This document shows, piece by piece, positions 38,656 to 39,264 of a DNA stretch of 39,264 bases. The stretch covers positions 1 to 39,264 of IMG/VR virus record IMGVR_UViG_3300048597_000647; one strand, given 5' to 3'. The notes beneath the pieces are model-generated. The model saw nothing but the letters and a program-made list of their open reading frames with translations. It was not told where the DNA came from and ran no database searches. The first letter of the stretch is position 1. Each line of letters begins with the position of its first letter. Source of the DNA: a virus. The translations under genes were made by a program, and so were the position numbers.

Positions 38656-39264
38656 GTGGAAGTCACCTTCACCCCCGATGAATGCACCACGACGCTGGCG
38701 CGCATCCGTGCCGCTCAGCCGTGCGAGGGAGGCTGGCGCAAGTTGCTGGCGCACCTCGGCAAGACCGCCGCCGATGATGAGCCGCTGCCGCTGCTGACCG
38801 TGCTCGACAGCAACGGGCTTGATGACGCGCTGTGGGTTCTGTTCTGCGCCATGCCGTCCGACCGGCTTGCGCGGCATTTCCAGGCGTGGTGCGCCGAGCA
38901 AGTGCTGCACCTGTTTGAAGCCGAGCGCCCGAACGATACCCGCGTCCGCGATCAGATTGCCATGCTTCGGCGCGACGACGCGAAAGATCAGGAACGGGCC
39001 GCCGCACGGGCCGCCGCACGGGCCGCCGCATGGGCCGCCGCACGGGACGCCGCACGGGACGCCGCACGGGACGCCGCACGGGCCGCCGCATGGGCCGCCG
39101 CAGACGCCGCATGGGCCGCCGCAGACGCCGCATGGGCCGCCGCACGGGCCGCCGCATGGGCCGCCGCACGGGCCGCCGCATGGGCCGCCGCAGACGCCGC
39201 ATGGGCCGCCGCATGGGCCGCCGCACTCGACGCCGCACGGGCCGCCGCACCCGCCGCCGCGCGC
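38656..39264 (+). CDS. Early protein with Ala-rich tandem repeat, cut by window end
   Basis: An open frame of 203 codons from GTG 38656 (AGAGGAGAG upstream) to the edge with no stop. Residues 1-113 are a normal-looking domain (MEVTFTPDECTTTLARIRA, PLPLLTVLDSNGLDDALWVLFCAM, LARHFQAWCAEQVLHLFE). From residue 114 it is built of RAAA, WAAA, RDAA and DAAW-type units, probably one long helix. It is the first gene of the rightward operon under operators O4/O5. Antisense of the repeat gives a spurious Arg/Pro protein. Confidence 0.75.
   Translation, partial: MEVTFTPDECTTTLARIRAAQPCEGGWRKLLAHLGKTAADDEPLPLLTVLDSNGLDDALWVLFCAMPSDRLARHFQAWCAEQVLHLFEAERPNDTRVRDQIAMLRRDDAKDQERAAARAAARAAAWAAARDAARDAARDAARAAAWAAADAAWAAADAAWAAARAAAWAAARAAAWAAADAAWAAAWAAALDAARAAAPAAAR
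38995..39264 (+). repeat. 12-bp/9-bp tandem repeat encoding (R/W)(A/D)AA
   Basis: About 270 bases of units CGGGCCGCCGCA, TGGGCCGCCGCA and CGGGACGCCGCA, with interspersed 9-base GACGCCGCA units. All lengths are multiples of three, so the frame is kept. The array is still running at the window edge. Confidence 0.9.

Noticed and set aside
38531-38797. 88-codon plus-strand ORF
   Set aside because: Starts upstream of the operator/promoter and overlaps the better GTG 38656 gene in another frame; low-complexity Pro/Arg product.
38669-39250. Minus-strand ORF with RRPMRRPVRRP repeats
   Set aside because: Antisense reading of the Ala-repeat gene; the plus frame has a proper start, ribosome site and a normal N-terminal domain.
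38995-39264. CRISPR-like array
   Set aside because: Units are 9-12 bp, contiguous, in frame and without spacers, so this is a coding tandem repeat.
1-39264. tRNA or rRNA genes
   Set aside because: No cloverleaf-type or rRNA-like sequence was noticed by eye; absence is not proven without a scan.

Overview
The window is phage or prophage DNA. It is GC-rich and densely packed, with most genes overlapping by 1 to 16 bases, often through ATGA or GTGA junctions. Its order (terminase, portal, protease/capsid, connectors, tail tube, frameshifted tail chaperones, tape measure, tail tip, fibres, lysis) is that of a tailed siphovirus of lambda-like plan. A GpA-type terminase suggests cos packaging, and a 559-residue tape measure suggests a fairly short tail. 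The protein styles (distal tail, DUF2163-like hub, NlpC/P60-like and tip protein in the order used by gene transfer agents; a PhoB/CtrA-type winged-helix regulator) point to an alphaproteobacterial host, probably Rhodobacteraceae. That host is inferred from family resemblance only.

Layout. Positions 1-2078 (+) hold seven small overlapping accessory genes, including a tandemly duplicated cassette. They converge on the end of the late operon. Positions 2035-28350 (-) are the late operon, read leftward: terminase small and large subunits, gpW-like joiner, portal, ClpP-protease/capsid fusion, DUF2190 decoration, connectors, tail tube, chaperones G and G-T made by a -1 frameshift, tape measure, four-gene tail tip, S74 fibre, repeat-rich fibre proteins, a PKD/beta-helix spike, further appendage proteins, then holin, endolysin and Rz/Rz1 spanins. 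Two plus-strand insertions interrupt it: 3992-4505 and a secreted-protein gene at 28504-28770. Positions 28834-38024 (-) are the early/replication operon: Cro-like regulator, winged-helix regulator, RusA, ParB-like protein, two DNA methyltransferases, SF2 helicase, Toprim primase and a possible late regulator.

The control region is at 37.7-38.7 kb. A short HTH repressor gene (+) faces a Cro-like gene (-), and a rightward promoter drives a gene whose long Ala-rich tandem repeat runs off the right edge. Five copies of a dyad close to TCCACAATTTGTGGA sit on or beside three candidate promoters. Terminator-like hairpins lie just after the Cro-like gene and just before the late genes, which suggests antitermination control. 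No integrase is visible, so a lysogeny module may lie outside the window or be absent.

The main points of interest are a 200-codon reading frame, with its own Shine-Dalgarno, embedded in another frame of the cytosine methyltransferase gene; the slippery A-AAA-AAC site in the chaperone genes; the five-site operator system; the self-overlapping duplicated cassette near the left edge; and two fibre genes built on a shared VPATxYAL repeat. All calls are from reading the sequence; no database search was run.
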